Position numbers and translations under genes: made by a program. From Anaerolineales bacterium (GTDB lineage Bacteria > Chloroflexota > Anaerolineae > Anaerolineales > Villigracilaceae), in contig JALHUM010000294.1 in the NCBI GenBank assembly GCA_022865905.1, positions 1-35,213 of the forward strand: DNA of 35,213 nucleotides, read 5' to 3'. The notes beneath the pieces are model-generated. The model saw nothing but the letters and a program-made list of their open reading frames with translations, made no database searches and was not told the DNA's origin. Below are positions 1-6,694 of this stretch, piece after piece. Numbering within the stretch: position 1 is the stretch's first letter; every line of letters begins with the position of its first letter.

Positions 1-265
1 AGACGGAGACGATGCGACCGCCTGCTTTTGCGTAGCGAAAGAGGAGCCAGGAAAAGAGATGGGATTGAAGCTCGTTCTTGCCGGATTGACGCGGGAGGAC
101 AACGACGAAGGTGAGACCGAGGTTATGAATGATGGATGCTTTGATGGCGAGGGCGATCACCCGTTGGTAGGGGCGGAGGGCAACATGGCAGGCGGAGGCC
201 CAGGCGACGGGGCCGCGGCGGATGGTTTCACGCATCTTCAGGGCAAGGGGGGTCAAGGGTGGCAT
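1..265 (-). CDS. 5' end of a terminase-like / P-loop ATPase gene (partial)
   Basis: Reading the minus strand from an ATG at 265 gives 88 codons without a stop up to the window edge, so only the N-terminus is present. Residues about 31-36 read LRPYQR, as in helicase or terminase N-termini where the substrate segment precedes the P-loop. The segment VVVLPRQSGKNE matches the Walker A variant (R-Q-S-G-K) typical of phage terminase large subunits and related packaging ATPases. The gene lies upstream of nothing else visible, so prophage context cannot be tested. A promoter-like TTGCAA/TATAAT pair lies about 310 bp upstream on the same strand. A short ACTGATCA-type repeat sits directly before the start codon. 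It could instead be another P-loop ATPase; the family call is an inference from one motif. Confidence 0.55.
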   Translation of the reverse strand, partial: MPPLTPLALKMRETIRRGPVAWASACHVALRPYQRVIALAIKASIIHNLGLTFVVVLPRQSGKNELQSHLFSWLLFRYAKAGGRIVSV

Positions 266-270
266 GGTGT

Positions 271-305
271 TCAGTGTTCAGTGATCAGTAATCAGTGATC
301 AGTGG
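271..305. repeat. Short tandem ACTGATCA-type repeat, copy 1
   Basis: A run of near-repeats of AGTGATCAGTA/ATCAGTG lies within 6 bp of the start codon of the minus-strand gene at 265. A very similar run is found at 34036-34063, again directly upstream of a start codon (hutI). Confidence 0.7.
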
Positions 306-352
306 ATCGTGGGTGGGCTTCGGCGACTCACATTGACGCCTCAAGGCGTCGA

Positions 353-466
353 TATGGCTGATGGCGGCTCGAAGCCGCCTCAGCCAATGTCGCCGGAGCA
401 GCCTGGCATCGGGCGCTCATGCGCCCGATACAGCCGATGACGGCATGACGCCGTCTCGGCTAGTGG
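353..466. repeat. Dispersed compound palindromic repeat, copy 1
   Basis: This copy contains a hairpin made of GGCTGATGGCGG and GCCGCCTCAGCC-type arms at its left end. A core CATCGGGCGCTCATGCGCCC palindrome follows, then a GACGGCATGACGCCGTC hairpin and CTCGGCTAGTGG at the right end. The same arrangement recurs at 876-1013 and 2036-2148. No coding function is apparent. Confidence 0.75.
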
Positions 467-574
467 TGGGGGACGGGGTTGTGGACATGGGTTAACTTGC
501 ATTTCCTTTCGTTTTTAAGCCAAGTAAATAAAAATCGACACGGATAGCTTTATGCACCTCGCCGTGTCGCTTAT

Positions 575-602
575 ATTATAGCACAATAGTTCTATTTTGC
601 AA
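575..602 (-). promoter_or_regulatory. Sigma70-type promoter pointing to the gene at 1-265
   Basis: On the minus strand TTGCAA (597-602) and TATAAT (575-580) are separated by 16 bp. The predicted transcript would begin near 568 and carry a CGACACGG/CCGTGTCG hairpin soon after its start. It faces the terminase-like gene about 300 bp away. The assignment rests on the motif alone. Confidence 0.5.
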
Positions 603-875
603 GGGGTGGTTCCTTAATAAATGCCTTTAGTGACCCCCTCCGACCCCTTCGGGGGCACCTCCCCCAAATCCTTCGGATTTAGGGGAGGAAGGATTTACCT
701 ACGAGATGCTTACCCTTCACCCTTCACCCTTCGGGTACTTCGCGGGTACTGCGCGGGCACCTCCCCCACCCCCTCCCCCCCTGCACCCTGCGGGTACTTC
801 GCGGGTACTGCGCGGGTACGATGTCGCAATAGGGGAGGAGCTTCGGCGATCTTCAGTGGCTTATACCACTGAAAC

Positions 876-1013
876 GGCTGATGGCGGTTTGAGGCCGCCT
901 CAGCCAGTCGTGCCGCCGAAACAGCCTGGCATCGGGCGCTCATGCGCCCGATACAGCCGATGCCGGCTTGAGGCCGGCTCGGCTAGTGGCGGCATGACGC
1001 CGCCTCGGCTAGG
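876..1013. repeat. Dispersed compound palindromic repeat, copy 2
   Basis: It begins with GGCTGATGGCGG and GCCGCCTCAGCC hairpin arms, shares the CATCGGGCGCTCATGCGCCC core, and ends with two successive GGC-rich hairpins and CTCGGCTAG. It is the longest of the three copies in the window and lies just downstream of the stop codon of the HEAT gene at 1062. Confidence 0.75.
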
Positions 1014-1061
1014 GTGCGCGTGGGGGTCTGGTGGGTCCGAGGATCAGGAAGATTTTGGAAA

Positions 1062-1787
1062 CTACAACAGGGAATGGCGTTCCCCAGTGATCGCCTCGAG
1101 CGCCGTTGCAGCAGACCTGCGTACATTCTTCAGACCGAGAGGATTCTTGAGTAACAATCTTAGCGGTTCAATTGAACCGGGGTCTTTGATCTTCCCCAGG
1201 GCTTCAGCAGCGGCATCGCTGACGAAACTGTGTTTCGCTTGAAGCGCTTTGAATAGCGGCTTGACTGCCTGCGACCCGCCGAATTTTCCCAGGGCATCAA
1301 TCGCAGGCCCAACAGTAGTCATATCCCAGACGCCAAGAACATTGGGTTCGATGAGCTCCGCCAAGAAGTCAATGCCGCGTGGGTCTTTCAACGTTGCCAA
1401 CCCAAGCGCAGCGTGCCAACGGACAAGTCCATTGGCATCATTGAGTGCGTTAGCCAGCGGTTCGACCACACCTGGATCTGGAAGCATCAACAGTGCATCT
1501 ATAGCGAATTGTCGTACATCGACCTCGCTGTCGTGCAGGGCAGCGCTCAACTGTTCGAGGTAGCGCACATTTCCGGTTAATCCCAGGGCACGGATGGCAC
1601 CACGGCGCAAGGTTGGCTTATCCAGGGCTTCCAGGAGCAGACCACCCACCTGGGGATCCCTCAAGTTACCCAAAGCAGAGGCTGCCTGCTCTGCGATTTG
1701 GGAGTCGTTATCGCCCAACGCCTCGATCAGGCCATGCATGTCTTTTTTGGCCAGCAACTTGGATATATTCGGTTTGAAGAGTCTCAT
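1062..1787 (-). CDS. HEAT-repeat domain protein
   Basis: A 241-residue protein built almost entirely of about 31-residue HEAT-like (PBS-lyase type) repeats. The units have the form D-S-Q-I-A-E-Q-A-A-S-A-L-G-N-L-R-D-P and recur from residue ~15 to ~235, with the usual LG-L-D-P turn at each repeat end. Such alpha-solenoids act as protein-protein interaction scaffolds or, in cyanobacteria, as bilin lyases; nothing here points to pigment chemistry. There is no signal peptide or membrane segment, so it is probably cytoplasmic. The ATG at 1787 has a strong GGGAGGTGAG ribosome site 4-5 bp away. A promoter-like pair lies about 200 bp upstream (1989-2017). It is transcribed alone. Function in the cell is unknown. 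Confidence 0.85.
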   Translation of the reverse strand: MRLFKPNISKLLAKKDMHGLIEALGDNDSQIAEQAASALGNLRDPQVGGLLLEALDKPTLRRGAIRALGLTGNVRYLEQLSAALHDSEVDVRQFAIDALLMLPDPGVVEPLANALNDANGLVRWHAALGLATLKDPRGIDFLAELIEPNVLGVWDMTTVGPAIDALGKFGGSQAVKPLFKALQAKHSFVSDAAAEALGKIKDPGSIEPLRLLLKNPLGLKNVRRSAATALEAITGERHSLL

Positions 1788-1988
1788 CTCTCACCTCCCG
1801 GTACTTATTTAACCCTTTCCAGGTAACTGCCTATATCGGTCAACCGATTGTTTTCGCCAAATCCATTAAAGACTTGGGTATTTGCTATGAAAAACTGTGA
1901 TTTTACAGAGCGAACCAACTTTGTAAGCAGTCGCCATTTAGCAAATTAATAGCTTATGGGCGGATTTACATGCGGGCTGACATCTTAA

Positions 1989-2017
1989 AGTATAGCATCT
2001 TGTGGGGAAAGGGGCAA
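1989..2017 (-). promoter_or_regulatory. Candidate promoter of the HEAT gene at 1062-1787
   Basis: On the minus strand TTGCCC (2012-2017) and TATACT (1989-1994) are 17 bp apart. The transcript would have a leader of about 190 nt before the start codon at 1787. Only the motif supports this. Confidence 0.45.
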
Positions 2018-2035
2018 TAGACCCCCACCGCCCTC

Positions 2036-2148
2036 TTCGGCGCCTCGTGGCGCCGGAACAGCCTGACATCGGGCGCTCATGCGCCCGATACAGCCGATGG
2101 CGGCATGACGCCGTCTCGGCTAGTGGCGGCTTGTCGCCGCCTCGGTTA
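2036..2148. repeat. Dispersed compound palindromic repeat, copy 3
   Basis: Shares the CATCGGGCGCTCATGCGCCC core followed by CGATACAGCCGATGG and a GGCATGACGCCGTC hairpin with copies 1 and 2. Its left hairpin is different (GGCGCC arms), which suggests modular build-up. Confidence 0.75.
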
Positions 2149-2236
2149 GGGGCACCTCCCCCAAATCCTTTGGAATTCCCTACGGGATGCTTCGCGATAG
2201 GGGAGGAGGAGAGAGAGGGAGGCGCGGTGGGCGGGC

Positions 2237-2273
2237 GCAGACCTCCGAGTTCTTGAAGAACTCGGAGGTCTGC
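2237..2273. repeat. Perfect palindrome with 18-bp arms
   Basis: Arms 2237-2254 and 2256-2273 are exact reverse complements around a single base (core GAGTTCTTGAAGAACTC). There is no T-run on either side, so it is not a classical terminator for the acylphosphatase operon that ends at 2372, though it could stabilise the 3' end of that transcript. Confidence 0.7.
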
Positions 2274-2371
2274 CTTGAGGCCGCCTCGGCTAGGGCGCGC
2301 GCGGGGGAGGGACTTCGCGTCGCGAAGCACCCCCGCAGCGCAGCGGAGGGGGTAGCATCCCCCAAGCCAGC

Positions 2372-2698
2372 TCAAACGCTGTGCTTCACGTCGAACCAGT
2401 GGAACTCGCCTGTCGGCGTTTCCCATTCCACGCGCGCCGCATCCACATGGGAGCCGCTCGGGCCGGTTTGGACCGCCCGGGCGAATTCCTCCAGCGCGGC
2501 GCGCTCGCCCTCGGCCAGCGTCTCGACCTGGTCGTAACCCAGGTTGCGCACCCAGCCGGTCAGGCCCAGCATCATCCCGGTCTGTTGGACGAAGGCGCGG
2601 AAACTCACACCCTGCACCCGTCCACTCACCCAGATGTGGACTCTGGCCTGCTCACTTGCCTGCACTGGCGCAGGTTCAAGTGGATCGGTTTGCGTCAT
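2372..2698 (-). CDS. Acylphosphatase
   Basis: A 108-residue protein that hydrolyses carboxyl-phosphate bonds of small acyl phosphates. The acylphosphatase signature is clear: VSGRVQGVSFRAFVQ (residues ~24-38) holds the phosphate-binding loop and catalytic Arg, and GWVRNLGYDQVETLAEGE (48-65) holds the catalytic Asn of the second motif. About 18 extra residues precede the usual ~90-residue fold. The chosen ATG at 2698 overlaps the stop of the preceding gene in an ATGA arrangement, which indicates translational coupling. The frame remains open further upstream, but that part is the shadow of the neighbouring gene. It is the last gene of an operon with the AEC transporter and a small membrane protein. 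Confidence 0.92.
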   Translation of the reverse strand: MTQTDPLEPAPVQASEQARVHIWVSGRVQGVSFRAFVQQTGMMLGLTGWVRNLGYDQVETLAEGERAALEEFARAVQTGPSGSHVDAARVEWETPTGEFHWFDVKHSV

Positions 2699-3009
2699 GC
2701 CTTGCTCCTCTTCCTGGCGACCCAAAAGCCCCAGGCCGGGAAGGCCAGGATCACGACCAGGACGACCAGATAGGGAAGAAGGTTGCGAAAGGCCAGGTCG
2801 CCCACGTTTTCGCCGAGTGCTTCCTGCCGCCATTGTTGGTCCATCTGCGAGAGCGGGCTGCCAAAGAGGCGCGCCGTGAAGGTGATCTCTTCTCCGAAGC
2901 TGTAATCTACCCCCGCGTCGGATACGTTGACAGCGGACTGCGCCTGGGCTGGTTTGCAGAATCCAAGCGTGATCGAGGCCGTAACGATGAGGCAAAGGAC
3001 GCGGCGCAA
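2695..3009 (-). CDS. Small secreted/membrane-anchored protein of unknown function
   Basis: A 104-residue protein not recognised with confidence. Residues 1-23 form a typical signal peptide ending ...KPAQAQ. A short extracytoplasmic stretch (VDYSFGEEITFTARLFG) follows, resembling the opening strand of the Ig-like ectodomains found in larger Chloroflexota surface proteins. One C-terminal membrane helix (~80-97) ends in the basic tail ARKRSKA. It would thus be anchored with most of its residues outside. It starts 1 bp after the stop of the AEC transporter gene and overlaps the acylphosphatase start by 4 bp. The jump from an Ig-like first strand straight to the anchor suggests an internally shortened version of a larger protein; that is inference. 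Confidence 0.75.
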   Translation of the reverse strand: MRRVLCLIVTASITLGFCKPAQAQSAVNVSDAGVDYSFGEEITFTARLFGSPLSQMDQQWRQEALGENVGDLAFRNLLPYLVVLVVILAFPAWGFWVARKRSKA

Positions 3010-3010
3010 G

Positions 3011-3922
3011 TTACCTCCCCAGGTAGAGCAGGAGCGGGGTCAGGGTGAGCGGACTGAGCAGGGTCGTGGTGAAGACAATGGCGGTCACCAGGGACGAGTC
3101 CAGGTCATATTCGCTGGCCAGCACAGTGGTCAGCACCGCGCTCGGCATGGCCGCTTCGGTGATGCCGGCCTGGCGGGCGGAGGCATTCAATCCGAACAGG
3201 CTGCTCAGCCCCATCCCGACGAAAGGCCCGACGAGCAAGCGCAGGACGGCAACGATGGTCAGGGCACGCACGTTCCTGGTCCATACGGCGCGCTGTAATT
3301 CTAATCCAAGCAGGACGAGCATGACAGGGATGGCCGCGTTGGCTGCCAGTGAGACGGTGCGCGCCAGCGGCGTGGGCAGTTGCCAGCCCATGCGCATCAT
3401 GAGCATGGCTACCAGGATGGCGTAGGTGGCAGGCACTTTCAACAGGCCGAGCAGGCTCTCTTTCAGGTTCAGGTGCCCTAGCGAGGCGATCAGCACACCG
3501 ACGGTGTTGATCAGGATGGCGTTGGTTACGAAATAGACACTGGCATAAGCCAGCGCCTCCTGCCCGAAGGCGAACGAGATCAGCGGCAGGCCGTAATTGC
3601 CAGCGTTGGAGAATAAGGTGGTCAGCACCACCACGGCTAACCCGATACGGTCGAGGCGGAAGATGCGCCCGGCCAGGTAGGCAAGACCGGCCACCAGGAA
3701 GTTGACCGCCGCAGCGTAGCCCATCATCAGGCCGATCCGGTCGAGCGTGAGCTGGCTTTCCATGAGCAGGTTGAAGACCAGGATCGGGCTGAGGATGTAG
3801 AACGTTACCCGGCCTATCGGACGAGGTTCAACTTTGAGAAATTTGCCGAGCAGGAAGCCCGCGCCGCTGATGATCAGGATGGGCAGCAGGTTGTTCGAGA
3901 AGGTTTGTAAAAGTTCGGTCAA
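3011..3922 (-). CDS. AEC (auxin efflux carrier) family transporter
   Basis: A 303-residue integral membrane protein of the AEC/Mem_trans family (bile/arsenite/riboflavin transporter superfamily fold), usually an efflux or uptake carrier for organic acids. About ten hydrophobic helices are visible in two five-helix halves. N-terminal ILIISGAGFLLGKFLKVEPRPIGRVTFYILSPILVFNLL and the NAGNYGLPL motif near residue 107 are characteristic. The gene starts with TTG at 3922, preceded by an AGGA ribosome site. It is the first gene of a compact operon with the small membrane protein and acylphosphatase. The substrate cannot be read from sequence. Confidence 0.9.
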   Translation of the reverse strand: MTELLQTFSNNLLPILIISGAGFLLGKFLKVEPRPIGRVTFYILSPILVFNLLMESQLTLDRIGLMMGYAAAVNFLVAGLAYLAGRIFRLDRIGLAVVVLTTLFSNAGNYGLPLISFAFGQEALAYASVYFVTNAILINTVGVLIASLGHLNLKESLLGLLKVPATYAILVAMLMMRMGWQLPTPLARTVSLAANAAIPVMLVLLGLELQRAVWTRNVRALTIVAVLRLLVGPFVGMGLSSLFGLNASARQAGITEAAMPSAVLTTVLASEYDLDSSLVTAIVFTTTLLSPLTLTPLLLYLGR

Positions 3923-3952
3923 GGGAATTCCTGTGCGATGTAATCTTTAGTA

Positions 3953-4004
3953 GGTCGGGTTTCCAAACCCGACGTTGCAGGCGGCGGCTAAGAAAGCCGC
4001 CCTA
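3953..4004. repeat. Double-hairpin intergenic repeat
   Basis: Two adjacent hairpins lie between the HEAT gene (ends at 4008) and the AEC gene: GTCGGGTTT-CC-AAACCCGAC (3954-3973) and GGCGGCT-AAGAA-AGCCGCC (3983-4001). The element is bounded by GTAGG and CCTAC. This form looks like a dispersed intergenic palindrome and could also act in transcript termination for the HEAT gene. Confidence 0.65.
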
Positions 4005-4007
4005 CAG

Positions 4008-4961
4008 CTAATCGTCCTCGAAGGCGAGAAAGTCGAAATTGCTGTCCTCATCGGTGAAGACCAGGTTCTCCAGCGCCTCTTCAAGGAATTCGGTCTCTTC
4101 CTCGTCATCTTCCGCCATTTCCAAAAGCTCCAGGAGCCGGTTGTTGACTTCCGCGCCGCCGATCTTGGTCAGCGCCCAGATGATCTCATGCCGGGTCTCC
4201 ACGTCCTCCTCGTCGGCTAGCATGTGGAGCAGGATCGGCCGGGCGGAGGCGAGGGCCAACTCTCCGGTGGCGCGCATGGCTTCCAGGCGGATGGCCTCAT
4301 TCCGGTTGCGCAGGTTGGAAAGCACCTGCTTCCCCCAGCGTTCGTCGCTCGAGCGGCCCATGGCGAACAGGGCGCTGACTTTCCAGTCCGGTTCTTTTTC
4401 GCCATAGGCGGCCTCGATCAGGGCCGGCACCTCCGGCCGCGACGACCAGCCCAGCGCTTCCAGGGCGCGCCGCCGTACCAGGGTATCTTCGTTAGAATTG
4501 ATGACCGCAAGCAGGCTATCTTTGACTTTATGGAGAGTCTGCTCCGCTATTTCCTCGATCTCACCCAGGTAGATGAACAAGCCCAGGGCGGTGGCGGCCG
4601 CCGCGCGGACGTTGGAGTCGCTGTCCTCGGTCAGGATTTCAAGGAATGTCGGCACCAGTTTGGCATCCTCACATTCCCACAGCAGGCGCAAGGCTTGGAC
4701 GCGCACCTGAGGGTCGGGGTCTTGCAGCAGGGCGCGCGCCAGGTCGTCGAAGCAAAGCAGAGTATCGTCTTCGGTCAGTTCTTCCAGGTCTTCGAGCAGG
4801 GCGAGTTGGCGGGCGACAGAGACTTGGGACCAGGCCTTGAGCAAGAGCTTCAGTTGCCCTGGCTCGATGTCCGAGAACAGATACAGGTAGTGGTGCGGGA
4901 AGGGATTGGAGTCATCCAGTAATGCATCCAGCACAGTTTGGAAAGCGATGTTCTTGGTCAT
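4008..4961 (-). CDS. HEAT-repeat domain protein with acidic C-terminus
   Basis: A 317-residue alpha-solenoid. From residue ~60 to ~270 there are repeated helical pairs with the HEAT/PBS-lyase pattern (for example DPQVRVQALRLLWECED, DSNVRAAAATALGLF, NEAIRLEAMRATGELA, DVETRHEIIWALTKIGG). The last ~45 residues are strongly acidic (EDDEEETEFLEEALEN, then DEDSNFDFLAFEDD). The N-terminal ~50 residues are not repetitive. No signal peptide is seen. It is likely a cytoplasmic interaction scaffold; the partner is unknown. It follows the M50 protease gene on the same strand, separated by a 54-bp gap that contains a palindrome. Its DNA is unrelated to the HEAT gene at 1062 beyond the shared repeat pattern. 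Confidence 0.88.
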   Translation of the reverse strand: MTKNIAFQTVLDALLDDSNPFPHHYLYLFSDIEPGQLKLLLKAWSQVSVARQLALLEDLEELTEDDTLLCFDDLARALLQDPDPQVRVQALRLLWECEDAKLVPTFLEILTEDSDSNVRAAAATALGLFIYLGEIEEIAEQTLHKVKDSLLAVINSNEDTLVRRRALEALGWSSRPEVPALIEAAYGEKEPDWKVSALFAMGRSSDERWGKQVLSNLRNRNEAIRLEAMRATGELALASARPILLHMLADEEDVETRHEIIWALTKIGGAEVNNRLLELLEMAEDDEEETEFLEEALENLVFTDEDSNFDFLAFEDD

Positions 4962-4983
4962 CTTGTAAATTTCTTTACCAGGC

Positions 4984-5006
4984 GACAGTCACTTTAAGTG
5001 ACTGTC
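4984..5006. repeat. TGACAGTCA-type palindrome, copy 1
   Basis: GACAGTCACTT and AAGTGACTGTC are exact reverse complements around one base. It lies in the gap just downstream of the M50 protease stop codon. A related palindrome with the same GTGACAGTCAC core is at 21190-21210, also at a gene end. Confidence 0.7.
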
Positions 5007-5015
5007 ACCTTATTA

Positions 5016-6416
5016 TTATGGAAAGTTGATCGTCACCGGGTGGATAAAATCCAGTATGTAAAAATATCCGAGCAAAGCCATGAGAACCATCAAGCCGACG
5101 CCGTGGACGACAGCCTCGAACTTAGGCGGGATGCGCCGCCGGATGACGATCTCCGGCAGGGTAAACAAGATGCGCCCGCCGTCCAGGGCCGGGATCGGCA
5201 GCAGGTTCAGAACGCCCAGCGAGATAGTGAGCGAGATGACGGCCAGCAGCGTGTAATTCGTCGGATGCTGGGTTTCGCTCGTCGAGGGGGTCTCGCGGCT
5301 CTGAACATCGCGCGAGACGGTTTGTTGGAACAGGTTCCAGATGCTGCGCGGCCCGGCCAGTTGCGCTTCCTGCGGCTGGATCACCCAGGCGATGATCTGG
5401 CCCGGAAGCGCCAGCAGCTCGCGGATGCTCCCGTAGGTAGCCTGAAAACTAGTGGGGATGGTCCCTAGCCAGCTATTCACTGGCTGGAGTGGATTCCCCA
5501 GCAAGACTCCGATGGCGCCTTGCTTCTTCGTACGGCTGCTCAACGGGGTCACACTGATCTCGACCTGCTGGTCGCCGCGCTGGAGGCTGAGGCTGACCGG
5601 CTGGTCAAGGTGGGTGCGGATGATGGCCTGCAGCCTGGAGACACTGGAAATGCTCTCTCCGGCCGCGGCCAGGACGGTGTCGCCGCTTTGTATCCCGGCC
5701 ATTTCAGCCGGCGATTCGGGCGAGACATCCGCGATGACTACGATGTGGGTATTGGGTAAGCCGATTTGATAGAAAAGGAACGTGTAGGCCATTACCGCCG
5801 CCAGCAGGTTCATGGTCGGGCCGGCCAGCAGCACGGCGATGCGCTTCCAGGGACTGGCAGCCGCCATACCGCCCGGCACGGAAGGGTCGTTTTCGCCCTT
5901 GATGCGGTTGAACCCCCCCAGCGGGATCCAGTTCAAGGTGACTTCGGTGCCGGGTCTGACTTCGTTGAGAATCCCGCTCACGTGAACTTTGCCGGGTTGG
6001 GGGAAATCTTTCGAGTCCTTTACCGACGCAGCTGCAGGCTGGCTGGCGGCTAGGTCGTTCCCAGAGTGCGGGTCAGGCTGGTACTGCCCATCTTCCGTGG
6101 CCGCAAAGGCAATGGTGCGCAGCACCAGCCTGCCTTTGACGGAATCGGCGGTGGCCTCCACCAGGCGATGGATGGATGTCTTGGGATCGAACAGCAGGTC
6201 GAAATTGAGAGGCAGGATCAGGCGTTCTTTCCCGATCAGGATCGTTCCTTTGCCGCGCCAGAGCCGCAGCAGGCGCGGCGGGAAGCCAATGCCAAACTCT
6301 TCCACTTCGATCCGCAGCAGGCGCGCGGCGATAAAATGGCCTAACTCGTGGACGAGGAGCATGCCGGCGAACACCAGCACGAAAACCAGCCCACCCAGAA
6401 AACCTGTATTGATCAC
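5016..6416 (-). CDS. RIP site-2 metalloprotease (M50 family, RseP-like)
   Basis: An intramembrane zinc protease of the RseP/site-2 family, which cuts membrane-bound anti-sigma factors or signal-peptide remnants. With the GTG start at 6416 it has 466 residues. The zinc site HELGH is at residues ~24-28 within the first helix, as is normal. Further features are the GGFNRIKGEN loop, ASPWKRIAVLLAGPTMNLL, a PDZ domain (about residues 215-300, SPAEMAGIQSGDTVLA), and the third zinc-ligand motif NLLPIPALDGG near the C-terminus. A longer frame to an ATG at 6497 exists, but its extra 27 residues would be coded by a hairpin. The GTG has GAGG five bases upstream and puts HExxH in the canonical place. An insert of ~110 residues follows the first helix. 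Confidence 0.93.
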   Translation of the reverse strand: MINTGFLGGLVFVLVFAGMLLVHELGHFIAARLLRIEVEEFGIGFPPRLLRLWRGKGTILIGKERLILPLNFDLLFDPKTSIHRLVEATADSVKGRLVLRTIAFAATEDGQYQPDPHSGNDLAASQPAAASVKDSKDFPQPGKVHVSGILNEVRPGTEVTLNWIPLGGFNRIKGENDPSVPGGMAAASPWKRIAVLLAGPTMNLLAAVMAYTFLFYQIGLPNTHIVVIADVSPESPAEMAGIQSGDTVLAAAGESISSVSRLQAIIRTHLDQPVSLSLQRGDQQVEISVTPLSSRTKKQGAIGVLLGNPLQPVNSWLGTIPTSFQATYGSIRELLALPGQIIAWVIQPQEAQLAGPRSIWNLFQQTVSRDVQSRETPSTSETQHPTNYTLLAVISLTISLGVLNLLPIPALDGGRILFTLPEIVIRRRIPPKFEAVVHGVGLMVLMALLGYFYILDFIHPVTINFP

Positions 6417-6456
6417 ATACACCTCGTAAACAATAAACGTATCATCTATGGGGAGC

Positions 6457-6495
6457 GGGGGGTGTGCGGACGGCTCCGCCGTCTGCACACCCCCC
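6457..6495. repeat. Intercistronic hairpin between mvaD and the M50 gene
   Basis: Arms 6457-6473 and 6479-6495 (GGGGGGTGTGCGGACGG against CCGTCTGCACACCCCCC, one mismatch) enclose a 5-base loop. It lies 41 bp upstream of the M50 protease start and could end the mvaD transcript or protect its 3' end. Confidence 0.65.
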
Positions 6496-6589
6496 ATCTT
6501 CCCCTATTTATTGAAAATGCCATTAAATCCTCGCGCCGTATCCGGCGTGGCAAGGGCGATTATATCCTTTTTTATGGATCGGGGGAAAT

Positions 6590-6690
6590 AAACCGCGAAG
6601 GGCGAGAAGATTCTTCGCGTCCACGAAGAAAACTCCGCGTTCGCCTGCCCCCGTTCTTTAGGGGTCGTCGCTTCGCGGAAAATCTTCGGT
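6590..6690. repeat. Solo CCGCGAAGGGCG-type repeat
   Basis: The stretch ACCGCGAAGGGCGAGAAG followed by TCTTCGCGTCCACGAAG resembles the terminal arms that enclose the GxxExxY gene at 32234-32754. An opposing CTTCGCGG motif lies near 6670-6677. There is no gene between them here, so it may be an empty or decayed copy of the same element. Confidence 0.45.
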
Positions 6691-6694
6691 GGAC

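Larger units (their letters stand above)
266..1061. other. Repeat-rich intergenic region, no supported gene
   Basis: About 800 bp without a credible gene. It holds the two palindromic repeat copies, an AT-rich promoter-like stretch around 500-600, and low-complexity cytosine-rich DNA (650-830) with repeated GGGTACTTCGCGGGTACTGCG units. Open frames here translate to proline/arginine-rich shadows of the repeats and were not called. Confidence 0.7.
1788..2371. other. Intergenic region with repeats, no supported gene
   Basis: About 580 bp without a credible gene. The left half is AT-rich and carries the promoter-like pair. The right half holds palindromic repeat copy 3, a CACCTCCCCCAAATCCTT-type stretch shared with the 650-700 region, and a long perfect palindrome at 2237-2273. 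Confidence 0.7.

Noticed and set aside
59-298. Plus-strand open frame of 79 codons
   Set aside because: It is antisense to the Walker A-bearing minus-strand gene, and its product is low-complexity Gly/Asp with no family resemblance.
706-1242. Plus-strand open frame of 178 codons
   Set aside because: The translation is Pro/Arg-rich from repeat DNA and then antisense to the HEAT gene; there is no domain or ribosome site.
266-2371. Possible CRISPR array in the repeat-rich region
   Set aside because: The repeats are few, unevenly spaced and internally palindromic with no unique equal-length spacers, and no cas gene is present.
1938-2426. Minus-strand open frame of 162 codons between the HEAT gene and acylphosphatase
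   Set aside because: It reads through palindromic repeats and has a basic, low-complexity product, so it is chance openness in GC-rich DNA.
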